Of a stretch of DNA of 64,000 nt, positions 14,420 to 26,872 are shown piece after piece. Numbering within the stretch: position 1 is the first letter of the stretch; every line of letters begins with the position of its first letter. A program made the translations under genes and the position numbers. The stretch is from Opeltia flavorubescens. Taxonomy: Eukaryota; Ascomycota; Lecanoromycetes; Teloschistales; Teloschistaceae. Under the pieces are notes generated by a model that was not told the origin of the DNA, made no database searches, and worked only from the letters and a program-made list of their open reading frames with translations. The DNA lies in contig KE546972.1 of the NCBI GenBank assembly GCA_000442125.1, positions 1,634,022-1,698,021 of the forward strand, written 5' to 3'.

Positions 14420-15190
14420 TTAATATAGCTTTTTTTAGTTTTTAATAAATACTTTAATTATTAATTTTTATAGATTTATTATACTATTAATTTATATTAT
14501 AATTTATTTTCTACTCGCGTTTTTTATTTAAGTCTATATTTATTAAAGCGGTTTCGAATATATATAAAAAAATCTAGTAGTTTAAAAGTATTTAATAGGT
14601 TTAAATTCTTATTTATTTATTAATAAATAGTTTTTATTTATATAATTTAGATTGGTTTAATAATTAAATAATATATAAATATTCTAGCTTCGTTAAAAAA
14701 ACGAGTAACTATTATTAATAGTAAAAAAGACGAATTATTTAAAAAAGAGCGTATTAGCGGTAAAGCTAATACTATTTATAATATTAATAAAAAAAAAGTA
14801 GAAACTTTAAATATTTTAATTTAACTAAAATAATCGGTAATAATATTTTATTAGTAGCGGTATAATAATAAAAAATAATATTATTTTTAAAATTAATAGC
14901 TTTATTATTTTTATATATTTTAAGCGCCTTTATAGATTTTAGAAAAAAAATAGTATTTTTATTTATTTTTTCTTATTATTTTCTATAAATATCGTTTCGA
15001 AATTTTCCGCGCTTTTTTATATTAATAAATTTCTAGTTAACTATATAAACGGTAATAAAATAAATTAGTAATAATATTTTATCGACTATTTTTTTTATAC
15101 CGGTATAATAATAGGTTTTAAACTAATTTTTTATTTTTTATTAAATTAAAAGGAAGATCTTTATATTAAATATTATTTAAAAAACTAGCG
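14420..15190 (+). repeat. Internal segment B, copy 2
   Basis: This is the diverged counterpart of 9612-10275 with the same order of shared words. Its right end runs into the foldback duplication at 15096-15319. Confidence 0.5.
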
Positions 15191-15319
15191 TTTATAAAAA
15201 ATTAGTTTAAAACCTATTATTATACCGGTATAATAATAGGTTTTAAACTAATTTTTTATTTTTTATTAAATTAAAAGGAAGATCTTTATATTAAATATTA
15301 TTTAAAAAACTAGCGTTTA
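15096..15319 (+). repeat. Identical 125-bp-offset duplication joined by a perfect palindrome
   Basis: The sequence from 15096 to about 15194 is repeated without any difference 125 bases further on. At the junction a perfect 62-bp palindrome is centred on CCGG (arms 15196-15226 and 15227-15257), because the first 31 bases of the unit also appear inverted just before the second copy. Identity of the copies inside RIP-saturated DNA means the duplication happened after RIP, by a replication template switch, or is an assembly or read artefact. Confidence 0.85.
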
Positions 15320-18300
15320 AATAATCGAATATTATAATTATAATAATAATATAAAAACTAGATTATAATATTAATTTATATTAAAGGATTATTATTAGTT
15401 TAAACTATAAAAATATATTAATAAAAATAGGATTAAGATATATTTTAAATATAGTTCGATATTTTACTAGAATATAAATTAGGTTTAATACTAAATAAAA
15501 ATAAAATTTTACTGATTTTAATAGTAATAATATTTAAATAAACGTATAAATTTTATTTAAAATCGAAATTTTATATTTTAATATAATTTTATAATTAAAA
15601 TAATTATATTTTAAAAAATAAATTTTATTTTACTATTATACTAGATCGAATTTCTATTTATTAAATTATTATAATATTTCGAAAACTATTTAAATTATTT
15701 ATTAAAATTCCGTTATAATATTAAATACCGTTTATATTATATACTAAACTTTGGTTATATTATTAAAAATACTAGTTAATTAAATATTAAAACGCCGAAT
15801 TAAAACTTTTATTTTATCGAAAATATTTTTATTTATATTATTAGTACGGCGTATTTTATCTAGAATTCGGCGGATATTAATATAAACTTTTAAAGGAATC
15901 TTTAAAACTCGATTAATTAATAGAAATAAATTATAAATAAAAAAATATATAGCTCGATATTATTTCGTATTATAATACCGCCTAATATATTATATATATA
16001 TTTCTAATATCGCGGTTTTCTAATAATAAATAATATTATTAAAACAATTATAATAGCTTTATTTATTTATAAAATTAAAATTTTTTTAAAAATATTAATT
16101 ATAATAAATATAGGAGTTTATTATAATAATAAAATAAAATTAGAAAAGATTAAAAAGATATTAAAATAGAATTATAAAAATCGAATATTTTTATAATATT
16201 AATATTAAAGATTAATCTTTTCTATTATTTATTTTAATAGGATATATTATAATTTAACNGCGTTTTTACTTTAATTTTTCTATATAATTATATAATTTAT
16301 AGGTTTATCCGGAAATTTTAATCTAATATTAAATATAAACTATTATATTTTTTTAAAAACGAATAATTATAATATTATAAAAATTACTTAAATTAAAAAT
16401 TTTATATTAATATATAAACTAGAAATTTATTAATTATCCTTTTAAATTTTTAATATATATTTTTTATTTTTTAATCTATTTTATATTCCGATTTTAAATA
16501 TTAATACTTTTTTTAAAATAGCGAATAATATTTTTAAAGAAGTAGAAACCTTTAATATTTTTTTTTTTAATATTTTATCTAGGATAAAATCTTATTTATA
16601 GGCGTTAAAAAATTTAGAAAAAATTATAATAATAAATTTTAAAAGATAAAATAATAAATTAACGCCTTTAAATTTATTTTATAAAAAATTCTATTATTTA
16701 AAAATTATCGAGGTTATAAATTTTATATTAAAATAAAAAATTAATTAAAAATTATTAATAGAAATATTAAAAGAATTTAATATTAAAAAAAAAAAAATTA
16801 ATATTTTTTATTATTTAAACTTCTTATAAAATTTATAAAAAGATAAAATAAATATAATTAGAATATTTATTAATATTAAATATAATTTTTTATTATAAAT
16901 TAAATATATTATTATTTTTATTTCTATATTTAATATTTATTATATATTACTACTTTTTAATATATTTATTTTATATTTTTATATATACTTTTAAACGAAT
17001 ACGGAAAAATTTAATATAAAATACTAAATAATATTAAATTAAAAAAAATTAATCTTTTAAAAATAAAATTAAAAGTAAAAAAATATATATATTATATCGG
17101 CTTAATTAAATAAACTATAGTTATAGTTATAATAAAAGATAAAAATTTCTTTTTATTAGCTATATTTAATCTAATATCTTTTATTTAAATAAATAAATTC
17201 CAAACGTTTATCTAAATAATTAAACGATTCTAATATATTTTTTTATTTAAAATAGCCTTATATTTATTTATTATACTTTAACCCGTTTTTTTAAATAAGT
17301 TATTATATTTAATATTACCGGTTTAAATAGATTTAAAAAACTAAAATTTTTAATAATAATTATTATAAAAATAAAAACGGTATAATAAATTTTATAAACT
17401 TTTATAACTATTTAAATCGGCCGAAAAAAAATTATATATAGTAAAACGTACTACTATTATTTTTTTTACTTATTATATTAACTATAATCGATTATATTCT
17501 ATTTTTATTTATAAATTCCTTTTTCGATATTTATTTATTTATAGAATATTTTAAATTTTTTTTTTATTAATAATTCCTTTTAATATTAAATATTAATTTA
17601 TTTTATTTATTTTTTCTTTTATTTAAATATTTATACGAACTTTTTCGCTTTAATTATATCTATAAAAAATTAAATAATATTTATATTTATTAAAGATTTT
17701 ATAATATTATAGAAATCTAAAATATAGAATAATATTTTAAAATTTTAATAATAATAGCTTTAGAACGGCCTATAAAATTTATTAATAGAATTTATAAATA
17801 TAAAAGGATATAAAATCCGAATCTTTAAAAATTATAAAAAAATTTAATTACCTATTAAAATTATAATTCGAAAAATATTAATATTATAATCTTTAAATAA
17901 ATAATTAGATATTTATTTAAATAGCGTTTTATTATTTCTAATAAAGATTTATACTAACTTTATATAGATTTCTCGAAAGTATTTTTATTAATTTTTATAA
18001 ATTTCTATTTTTTTTTCTATTATTACTATATTTTTTAATTAATTATCGCTTTAATAATAAAGCTTTTTATTTATTTTTAACTTTTATTAAAAATTTTTAT
18101 CAATTTTTAATTAATTTTAAATTATTTTTTTAATAATTTATTATATTTTTTTATTTATTTCCTTTTAAATTATATATTATTCGATAACTAGTAAATAATA
18201 TAAAAATTATATAGATTATAATTATTACCCGGGATATAATATATATAATCCTACTTTTAATTCTTTTTTTAATTTTTAATAAAAAATTATCTATTTTAAT

Positions 18301-21300
18301 ATATTTCTCTATTCCGGTTTTTTTTATTTCAATTCTTTTTATTTTTAAATTATTTTTATATTAATCCTTTTTTAATTTTTTTAAACGAATTTTTATTAAA
18401 ATTAACCTTTTTTGCCGCGTTTTAAACCGCGTTTTAATATATATAGCTCGAACGCGAAAATTTATTAAAAGACGTTTATAGTAAAAAACCTAGCTTTTTT
18501 TAAAAATTTAAAAATAATACTATCTATTTTTACTATTAATTAGAATAATAATCTTTTATTTAAACCTATTAAAATAAAAAATACTAAAATAATAGTTAAA
18601 GATAAATATAATTTAAATATATATTTTATAATCGTTTAATACTATTATAATAACTAAAATATTTCTATTATCGATTATTATAAACTTAAAATTAACTATA
18701 TAACTTTTATTTTTATTTTTTATTTTATTTTTTCCTTTAATTTTACCTATCTAGTATTAATAGCTATTAGAACTATTTTTTCTAAAATTTTAAAAATATA
18801 CTATTACGAATATCGAAGTTTTTATTATTAATATAATTATCGACCGATATAAATATATAAAAGCCTTTTTTAAAAAATTAGAAAATATAAAATAGAATCG
18901 CTAATTTATTACTAGAGCCTTTAATATTAAAATAAAAATATAAAAATTAGAAATAATAATAAATTTAATAATATATAAAATTATATAATTAAATCGTTTA
19001 TTATTATATTTTAGGAATATTAAAAGCTAGTTAAAGAAAAAAAAAAAATATATACTTATTATATAGTATAATATTTATCTAGAAAAAATAAAATCGAGAG
19101 ATTTTAATTTAAATAATAAAATTAAAATTAAATTAAAAAAAAAATAATAATTAAATAAAAGTTTAAAATAGAATTTAAATCTATTAAAAAGGAATTTATA
19201 ATAGAATTTAAATATAGATCCGGCGCTAGAATTAAGCGTATACTAAAAAAAAAAATTAAGATAAAACCTAAAATTAAAAGGGATTTAATAAAGAAAACAA
19301 CCTTCGATATTATAAAAAATTAGGGTAAGAAAAAGGTATTATAGCCTAGTATAAAATAAGAAAAGTATATAATAAGCGAACTAAACCCGATTAAAGCCGA
19401 GAAACGATAATAATCGATATTATCGCGTAAAAGTACTATAAGTCTCCTTTTTTTTAATAAAATTTTATTATTTTATTAAAAAATATTACTATTTTTTTAA
19501 TATATTAAAAATATTTTTAATTATAACCCGTCCATATTTTTATTTACGGATCTAATTATTATATAATAGGATTTATTTTAACTCGACGAAATTAAAGATT
19601 AATATTTTCTTTAAAAATAACTAGAGCTAGTTTCTAATATATATAAAAAATAAACCTTTTTTTAATAATATATAAAATAATATACTAATTAAAAAATTTT
19701 TTTTTTCTAGTTTTTATATAGTCGATAATATCTAATTAAAATTCTAAAAAAATAAAATTACTATATTTAATTAATCGACTGGTTAATTAAATAATAATTT
19801 AAATAACCGTTTAATTAATTATTTAACCTATTAATAGACTAGTTTAAAAAAATCTTTATACTAAAAAATAAATATAAAAGGTTTTAAATAAAATAATTAT
19901 AGTTTTTAATATAATTAGTAATAACTTTAATAGAAAAAATTAAAGGAAAAAATTTATATAAAAATTCTATTTATTTATTCTATTTAATAGATATAATTAA
20001 TTAAATTTATTTTGTTAATAAAATCTATAATTCGACAAAGTTTATTTTAAAAAAATAATAAAATCTTTTAATATAAAGTAATAAAAAAATAGTAATCTAT
20101 AATCGGAGTAATATTATAGTAAAAATATAGCGAAAATATAATAAAAACTCGGTTAAATAATATAATAGATTTTTAGATATAATTTTATCTAGATTTTTAA
20201 AATAGATTTTTTAATACTAATTATTTTAATTAAGTATAAAGTTAAAATTAATATATTAATATATAAATCTAAAATATTATAATTTAATTTAAATTATAAA
20301 ATTATAATTATTATTAAATCTTTAATTTTTTAATATTTTAATAAATTTTTTTTTTAATATCGAATAAATAAAATCCGTTTTATTATTAATATAATATTTT
20401 ATTTTTATAATTTTTAACTTCGACTATTAATTTATAATTAGCTAGAATTTTACTTTTATTTAAAGTATTACTTTTATTTAAAATAGATTAATTAATAGAA
20501 AAAAGTTTTATTTTAATATTTTTATATATAAACTAGCGGATTTCTATATAATATTCTTTTTCTATTTTTAAAGTTTTTTTTTTATCTTCCTCTACTATTA
20601 TATAAGCTTTTTCTTTTTTTTCGCGATAGCGGCGTTTTTTTTCCTCCCTTTTATAATAAATAGTAATCTCGTTATTTTAAAAAATAATAAGCTTTATATT
20701 CCGCTCCGCGGTAATTAAAACCTTTTCTACCGTTTTATTCGCTATTATTTATCTATTATTTTTTATAATAATAGTTTATTATTTATTTTTTATTTTTATT
20801 TATATATTTTATTTAATCCTTTATTATTTCTTTATTTATATTTATATAATATATAATATTTATATTTTTAATTAATAATTAGCTTTCTTTTTATAAGTTT
20901 AAATTTTAGTTTTAATAATACAAAATATTATATAATTAAACCTTTATTACTATTTAATCGAAATAGAAAAGATTAAATAATATATATTTTTAGGACTTTT
21001 TTTCTTTATTATTTTTCCTTTTTACTTTAGTATTAATATTAGTACTACTAGTTTTAATAATTGTATTATTAAATTTACTAATCGATTTTAGAAATCGAGT
21101 TCTTTTAATAAATATTTATAAACGAGTACTTTTAATAAATAAACTAGAAATAGTATTAAAAATCGTAAAAATAAAATTTATAGTATTTATAAAGTTTTAA
21201 ATTTAATAAATTATATTAAAAAAAATTAAATAATTTTATAATTAAATAAAAAAACGGTTTAAAACTAGCTTAAAAATAGTTTATAAATAATTTTAAATAT

Positions 21301-22904
21301 AAAAAAAAAAGAATTAAAAAAAAAAAAAAATATAATAAAAAAAAAATATTATTAAAAACTACTAAATTCTATAATTATATTTTTAAATTTTCGTTTTTAA
21401 AACTATTTATATATTAATATCGAGTAAAATTAAATAATTTTTAATTTATTCTAGAGTATATAATTAGCTATATAATTTTATTAAATTATAGATTAATATT
21501 ATTTATATTTAATATAGAATTCTATTATAAAATCGCGTTTTAAATTAATATATATAAAATTTTATAAAAATACCCGCGTTAAATAAATTATAAAAATTTT
21601 AAATTTTTTTTAAAATTTTATAATATACGGCTATTTTATTTTATAAATTATATTTTAAACAAATAATATTATTTATAAACTTTATAGTATTAAATTTAAA
21701 TATTCGAATATATATTAAATTATATATTTTAGTTAAATATTAATTAAGCTATAATCTATATAAAAGCGGATAAATATTTTAATATTATTTAATAATAAAT
21801 TTTTTTTTTAATACTTTTTTTTATTATTATACTTTTTTTTATTTAAATATAAATAGAAAATTTTTAAAACTAGTAATTAAAATAAAATTTAAATTAATCG
21901 AATTATTTATAAAAAATAGATTTTTTTTTATTTAAATCTAGTATTCGGAATTTTTTTATTTTTTTATAAAGCTTTTAGATTTTATTTAATAATTTACCTA
22001 CTACTATTTATTATTCCACTTCCTATTATTTATTATTAATTTTTAGCTTTATAATATAAAGTTCTATAATATTTTAATATATTTTTTTTATTTATTCCGT
22101 TTTATATTATATTTTATATAATAATATTTAAACCTTTTATTTATATATTAATCAAGTATATTAAATATTTTATAGAAATATTACTATTATTTAATATTTA
22201 TATCTATAAATATACTAATTTTAAATTATTATTTTTTAAATTATTATAATCGCGTATACTAATTTTAATTTATTATTTTTTAAACTTTTATAATCGTTTT
22301 CTACTATAATATTTTAAAGGAAAAAACGGAGTAAAAAAAGAATAATATTACTATCGCTAGTATTAAATATACTCGAATTACTTTAAATAATATTTAATAT
22401 AATAATATTTATTAAAAATCGAACTCGGGCTTTATATATTAATATATATATATTTTACTATTCGATTATAGGGGCTATTATACTATTTTAACTATTATTA
22501 TTATATATTAATTACTCGAACTAGAATTATATATTTAATAATATAATTATTATAAAAAATATAATTTAGTTTAAAACTATTATAAAATATAATCGATAAT
22601 AATAATATAAATAAAAATAATAGATATAACGCGGATCTATATCTATATATTATATTCTAGCTAATATTATTTTATTAATATAGCTATATAATTTAATAAT
22701 TTAATTTTTTAAATAACTTTTAATATAAAAGCGAATATTTTTTATTTAACGCGCCTAATTTCTATTTTTATTATCTATTATTTATAATAAACCTATTTCT
22801 ATAAAATAAAAATTAAATATATTATAATATATATAAATAGGAAATTCGAGCTTTTTAAATATTTTTTTTTAACCGATCGAATTTTTTTTATATATATAAA
22901 ACTA

Positions 22905-23410
22905 CTCGTCGGAATAGATTGGGTTAGATCGGGTTTTAACCTAGTTGAATTTAATTTAAACCTAACCTATTATTAACGGGTTAAATTAGATTTTTTATAG
23001 GTTAAATTAAATTTTTTACGGATTAATTTAAAAACCTACTATTAATAAAAATAAGCTATAAATAATAGTAAATTTTTTAAAAATAATTTTTAATTAATTT
23101 TAAAAAAAATTATTATAATTATTACTATAATTTTTTTTTTAAAAAATATTTTTTAACTAAAATTAATCTATTAAATAATACTAGAATTTATATTAGAATT
23201 AAAACTATTTAATATTAATTATTAATAATTAATTTACTATTATTTTTAACTTATTTTTACTAGTAGTAGGTTTTTAGATTAAATTTAATCTAACCCGCTA
23301 AAAATTTAATCTATATAAATTTTAAAAAATCGTTAAAAACTTAACCCAACCCGATTTATTCGCGGGTTAGGTCGGATTGAGTATAGGTTTTCCTAACCTA
23401 TTCCGACGAG
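22905..23410 (+). mobile_element. MITE copy 2 (506 bp, TA target duplication)
   Basis: The left end CTCGTCGGAATAG is inverted exactly at the right end (CTATTCCGACGAG, ending at 23410), and TA flanks both ends. Internal sequence matches the copy at 3804-4310 in the same orientation. This copy keeps its left terminal repeat better, so it defines the family ends. Confidence 0.85.
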
Positions 23411-25827
23411 TATATAAAACAGCGGCTTTAAATATTATAATTTAATTTAAAGCTATAATAGAATATTAATAATAATATTATTATAATTTTATTTAAATCT
23501 AGCGCGGTATAAATTAAAATTATTTTTATATATTTTATTATAGCTAATATATTTTTATTAATAACCGCGTGGTTTAATTTTTTAAATATTATTTAATATA
23601 TAAAATTTTCCTTTTTTCTTTAAAAGAAAAATAGAATATTATTATTAAAAAATAGATAAATAATTATTCTATCTATATTTTTATCTTTTTTTAATCAGCG
23701 ATCCGGTTAAAGAAAAAATATATAAATCGAAATTCGACTCTTTTACTAAAGAATTTACTATATATAATTTATTTTTATAAATATTTTAAATTCTATACCC
23801 GTTTCTAATTTTTAATTCTAAAATTTCAAATTCGTATTATTTAACTAAAATCGAGTAAAATTATAGTAGCTAATAAAAAAAATTAAAATATATATTCTTT
23901 TTTAATATTATATCTTTTTACGGTTTAAATTAATAAATAAATAAATATAATAAATATATTAATTTTAAAGCGAAGAATATATAATAAAAAAAAAATTTTA
24001 TTAAAATTATAGAAATATTTAAAATCGAACTTTTTTTTTAAAATTTTTTTTAATACCTAGTTTTAACTATATTTAAAGTATAACTCGCCTTTTACTAGAT
24101 CCGCGTAGCTATTATTAATTTTTAATATATCGATATTCGTTATAATAAAAATAACTCGTTTTTTTAAATAATTATTATTATTATTAAAATTAGCGAAATT
24201 TAAATAAATAGCTTTAATTAAACTATTTAAAGTATTTTTTAAAATTAATCTATATTTTTATAACGCCTTTTTAATATTAGATTTATTTATAATAAAAGTA
24301 CTAGTATAATCTATTTTTAATATCTTTTAAATAAATTCCTTTATTTTAAAACGGTCCTATATATTCGATAAAAAATTACAAAACTATATATCGATTATTA
24401 ACTATAAAATATAAATATTTTTTTAAAAAGGAAAATTTTATAAATATATTTATATTACTAAATTCGAGCCTATATTAAATTATATAGGTAAATATTAACG
24501 GAAATTATTATAAAATAAGTTATTTATTCTATAAATAGAATATTAAATTTAATTTCTATTAAATTATAAAAAATTTAGCTAATAATTATAAAATTATTTT
24601 TCCGCTATATTATCGATTTATTTTAAAAAATTAAATCGACTTTATAAAAGAATTCCGTTTTTATTATATTTTTTTTAACTTTATAAATATTATTAAATAT
24701 TAAATTTAATAAAATTTAAAATATATTATAAACGGTTTAATCGTTATTAAATAAAATCGATATAATATTAAAAAAAATAATAGTAAAAATAATTTTATTA
24801 CTTTTTATAAATAAACGGAGCTTAATTATAATAATATATTATATAAAAATTTTACTAGTATTATTATAATAATTTAAAAAAAAAAGATTAGAATTTATAT
24901 CTATATTATAAAAATACTTATTAAAAAATTCGTTAATAACCGTTTCTATAATAATTTTAATAGTAGCTCGTTAATTATAATTAAATTTAATTTATTTTAA
25001 TTCTATTATATTTAATACTACTATTAATTATTTTAAAAATAATTTATTATTTTTTTTATATAAGACGCTTTTTATTAAAAGCTAGTAATAATTTTATAAA
25101 TTTTACTAATATTAGCTTTATATTAATAATTTCGAAAAAATATAAATAGACTATACGGTTTAAAAAAGTAATATAACTAGCTATTTCTAAAACTATTATA
25201 GAAAAAAAATATTTTAATTTTAAAAAAAAAGAATTTAGAATTTATTTAAATATTTAATTAGTTTATTATTATATAATATAACACGTATTATAATATATAG
25301 TAATATTTTATAAAAATTAGATTATATTATATTTTTTATTTTTTATAATATAAATATACTCGGTTACTTTTAAAAAATTATCCTTTTATATAGAATATAA
25401 AAAAGTATATAAAGGGAATTAAATTTATTACTTTAAAAATTCTAATTTAATAATCTAATATTCGAATAATTAGACTAGAAATTTTTTATTATATAATTTT
25501 ATTATTAGTTAATATTAACTAGATTTATAAATAAATATAATATATATAATAAATATAGTATATAATAAATAAAAAATAAGTATAGTATATAATAGCTATC
25601 TACTATATAATAGAATAGAATTAAAATTTTATTATTAATAACTTTAAATAAATTTATTATTTTAGTTTAAAATTTATTATATATTATTATTTTTAATATA
25701 TTATAAAAATATAATTAAAATAAACTCTAAATTAATAATAGTAGATTTTATTATATAATTAAAAGTAAAAATAGCTTTAATATAATTTTAAAGATACCGA
25801 ATAATATTTAAATAATAATTATTATTT

Positions 25828-25979
25828 TATTATAAAATTATAATGAAATTATAGCGAAATAAAAATAAAATATAGGTATAAAATATCGGGCGTATATAGA
25901 AGTTAAATTTTTAAAATTTGTTTTAGCGAAATAAAAAAGGGAAATAGTTATAGTAATCTAGCACACCTGGGCGACCATA
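25828..25979 (-). repeat. Right terminal inverted repeat
   Basis: The reverse complement matches 1983-2146. The outermost part keeps its GC-rich core (GTCGCCCAGG), and composition returns to normal immediately outside it. Confidence 0.85.
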
Positions 25980-25984
25980 CTGAG
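25980..25984. repeat. Right target-site duplication (CTGAG)
   Basis: This is the direct copy of 1978-1982, adjoining the last base of the right inverted repeat. Confidence 0.75.
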
Positions 25985-26872
25985 TCGTTGTACTCGTACT
26001 CGCGATGAGACTAAATACGAATCCTTGTTTCACCCTGTCACGAACCGACCACCTCTCGAGCATTCTGCGGTAGATAATACGCCAGTTTTGCAAGTCAAAT
26101 GTCATTCAAGAAATTCTTGCCTAAATATGAAGCTCACAGCCAAGGGATTCAAGGTCATTGATGAACATTTCTTCCTTCTCATACCTTCTACTACGAAGTC
26201 TCGACTTGTACTCCGCAAGGCTTAACGACATGCATGTCACGTCATGATTTTGCGGGGAAATACACTTGCTCGAGCTACTGAGGGCCCGAGCCGCCAAGCG
26301 GTTTCATCTCATCTCCACACAACTTCCGTAGAAATTGACAAATTCCTCGGGCTTGCTATGAGCTCGATCCAGCCAATGGCTCTTATACTCTACCCGCTGA
26401 CTCAAAATTGAAGAAGAGTAAAGCAGTGCAGCGCCGGATAGTACCTCCAATATTCGACAAGATTTGGAGCTCAGGATAGTATCATTGACGATTCTTTCAC
26501 TGGCGACGGCAAAGCATTGCCGCCTTGGCATCTCTTGATTTTGTCCCTCACTAGTCGATCGACCAACCTCGATCCACGCATTGTCTGCGTGGGACGCTAG
26601 ATCTTGGCCTCCTGTAAAGAATCCCATCCACACCACCCTTGTACATTCACCTGAAAGGGATAGATGCCAAGGCAAAATACAGCAATCGTCGAAGTTCGGC
26701 TGAGAATGCCTTCAATTGCCCTTGGCGCCTACGTACCCTTCCAAGCTTCTGTTGTTCAAGACGCTATTATGGAGCTTCTCCCGCCGCATTTTGCTGAACT
26801 TCTCCTGTCACACCTTCATCTTCGTTTTGTATTCGTTTCGTTGTATATCTCGAGAGCAATTGCATCTTCAAG
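25985..26872. other. Right flank of the element and upstream region of the FAS1 gene
   Basis: Normal base composition returns within a few bases of the element. A 123-codon open frame runs on the minus strand (26304-26675), but it has no recognisable domain or splice partners and I do not call it. The 200-300 bases before 26873 should hold the promoter and 5' leader of the fasciclin gene. No specific promoter element is clear. Confidence 0.5.

Larger units (their letters stand above)
1983..25979. mobile_element. Giant (24 kb) RIP-saturated element with long terminal inverted repeats
   Basis: The whole AT-rich block is bounded by inverted repeats: the left end reads TATAGTCGCCCAGG and the right end, reverse-complemented, TATGGTCGCCCAGG. 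The match runs for about 150-165 bp, and a 5-bp duplication (CTGAG) lies immediately outside each end. Inside, CA and TG dinucleotides are almost gone while CG survives in places, the signature of repeat-induced point mutation of CpA to TpA. No long reading frame remains. The two ends differ mostly by transitions plus one short indel, so divergence is explained by RIP rather than by great age, and the insertion may be moderately recent. Size, long TIRs and short target duplication would fit a Maverick/Polinton-like element or another very large DNA transposon, but no core gene is recognisable and the family is unresolved. It is thoroughly broken, with a very large number of changes throughout, and is best treated as a fossil. 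Nested insertions are listed separately. One unresolved base (N) lies at 16259. Confidence 0.8.

Noticed and set aside
1983-25979. A centromere or mitochondrial insertion as the explanation of the AT-rich block
   Set aside because: Terminal inverted repeats, target duplication and the specific loss of CA/TG point to a RIP-mutated mobile element; no mitochondrial genes are recognisable.
1981-25981. Alternative element ends with a 3-bp TGA duplication
   Set aside because: Also possible by eye (ends at GTATR), but the nested 5-bp CTGAG match is longer and leaves the inverted repeats flush, so it is preferred.
26304-26675. 123-codon minus-strand frame upstream of the fasciclin gene
   Set aside because: No domain, signal peptide, splice partner or codon bias; it probably overlaps promoter sequence.
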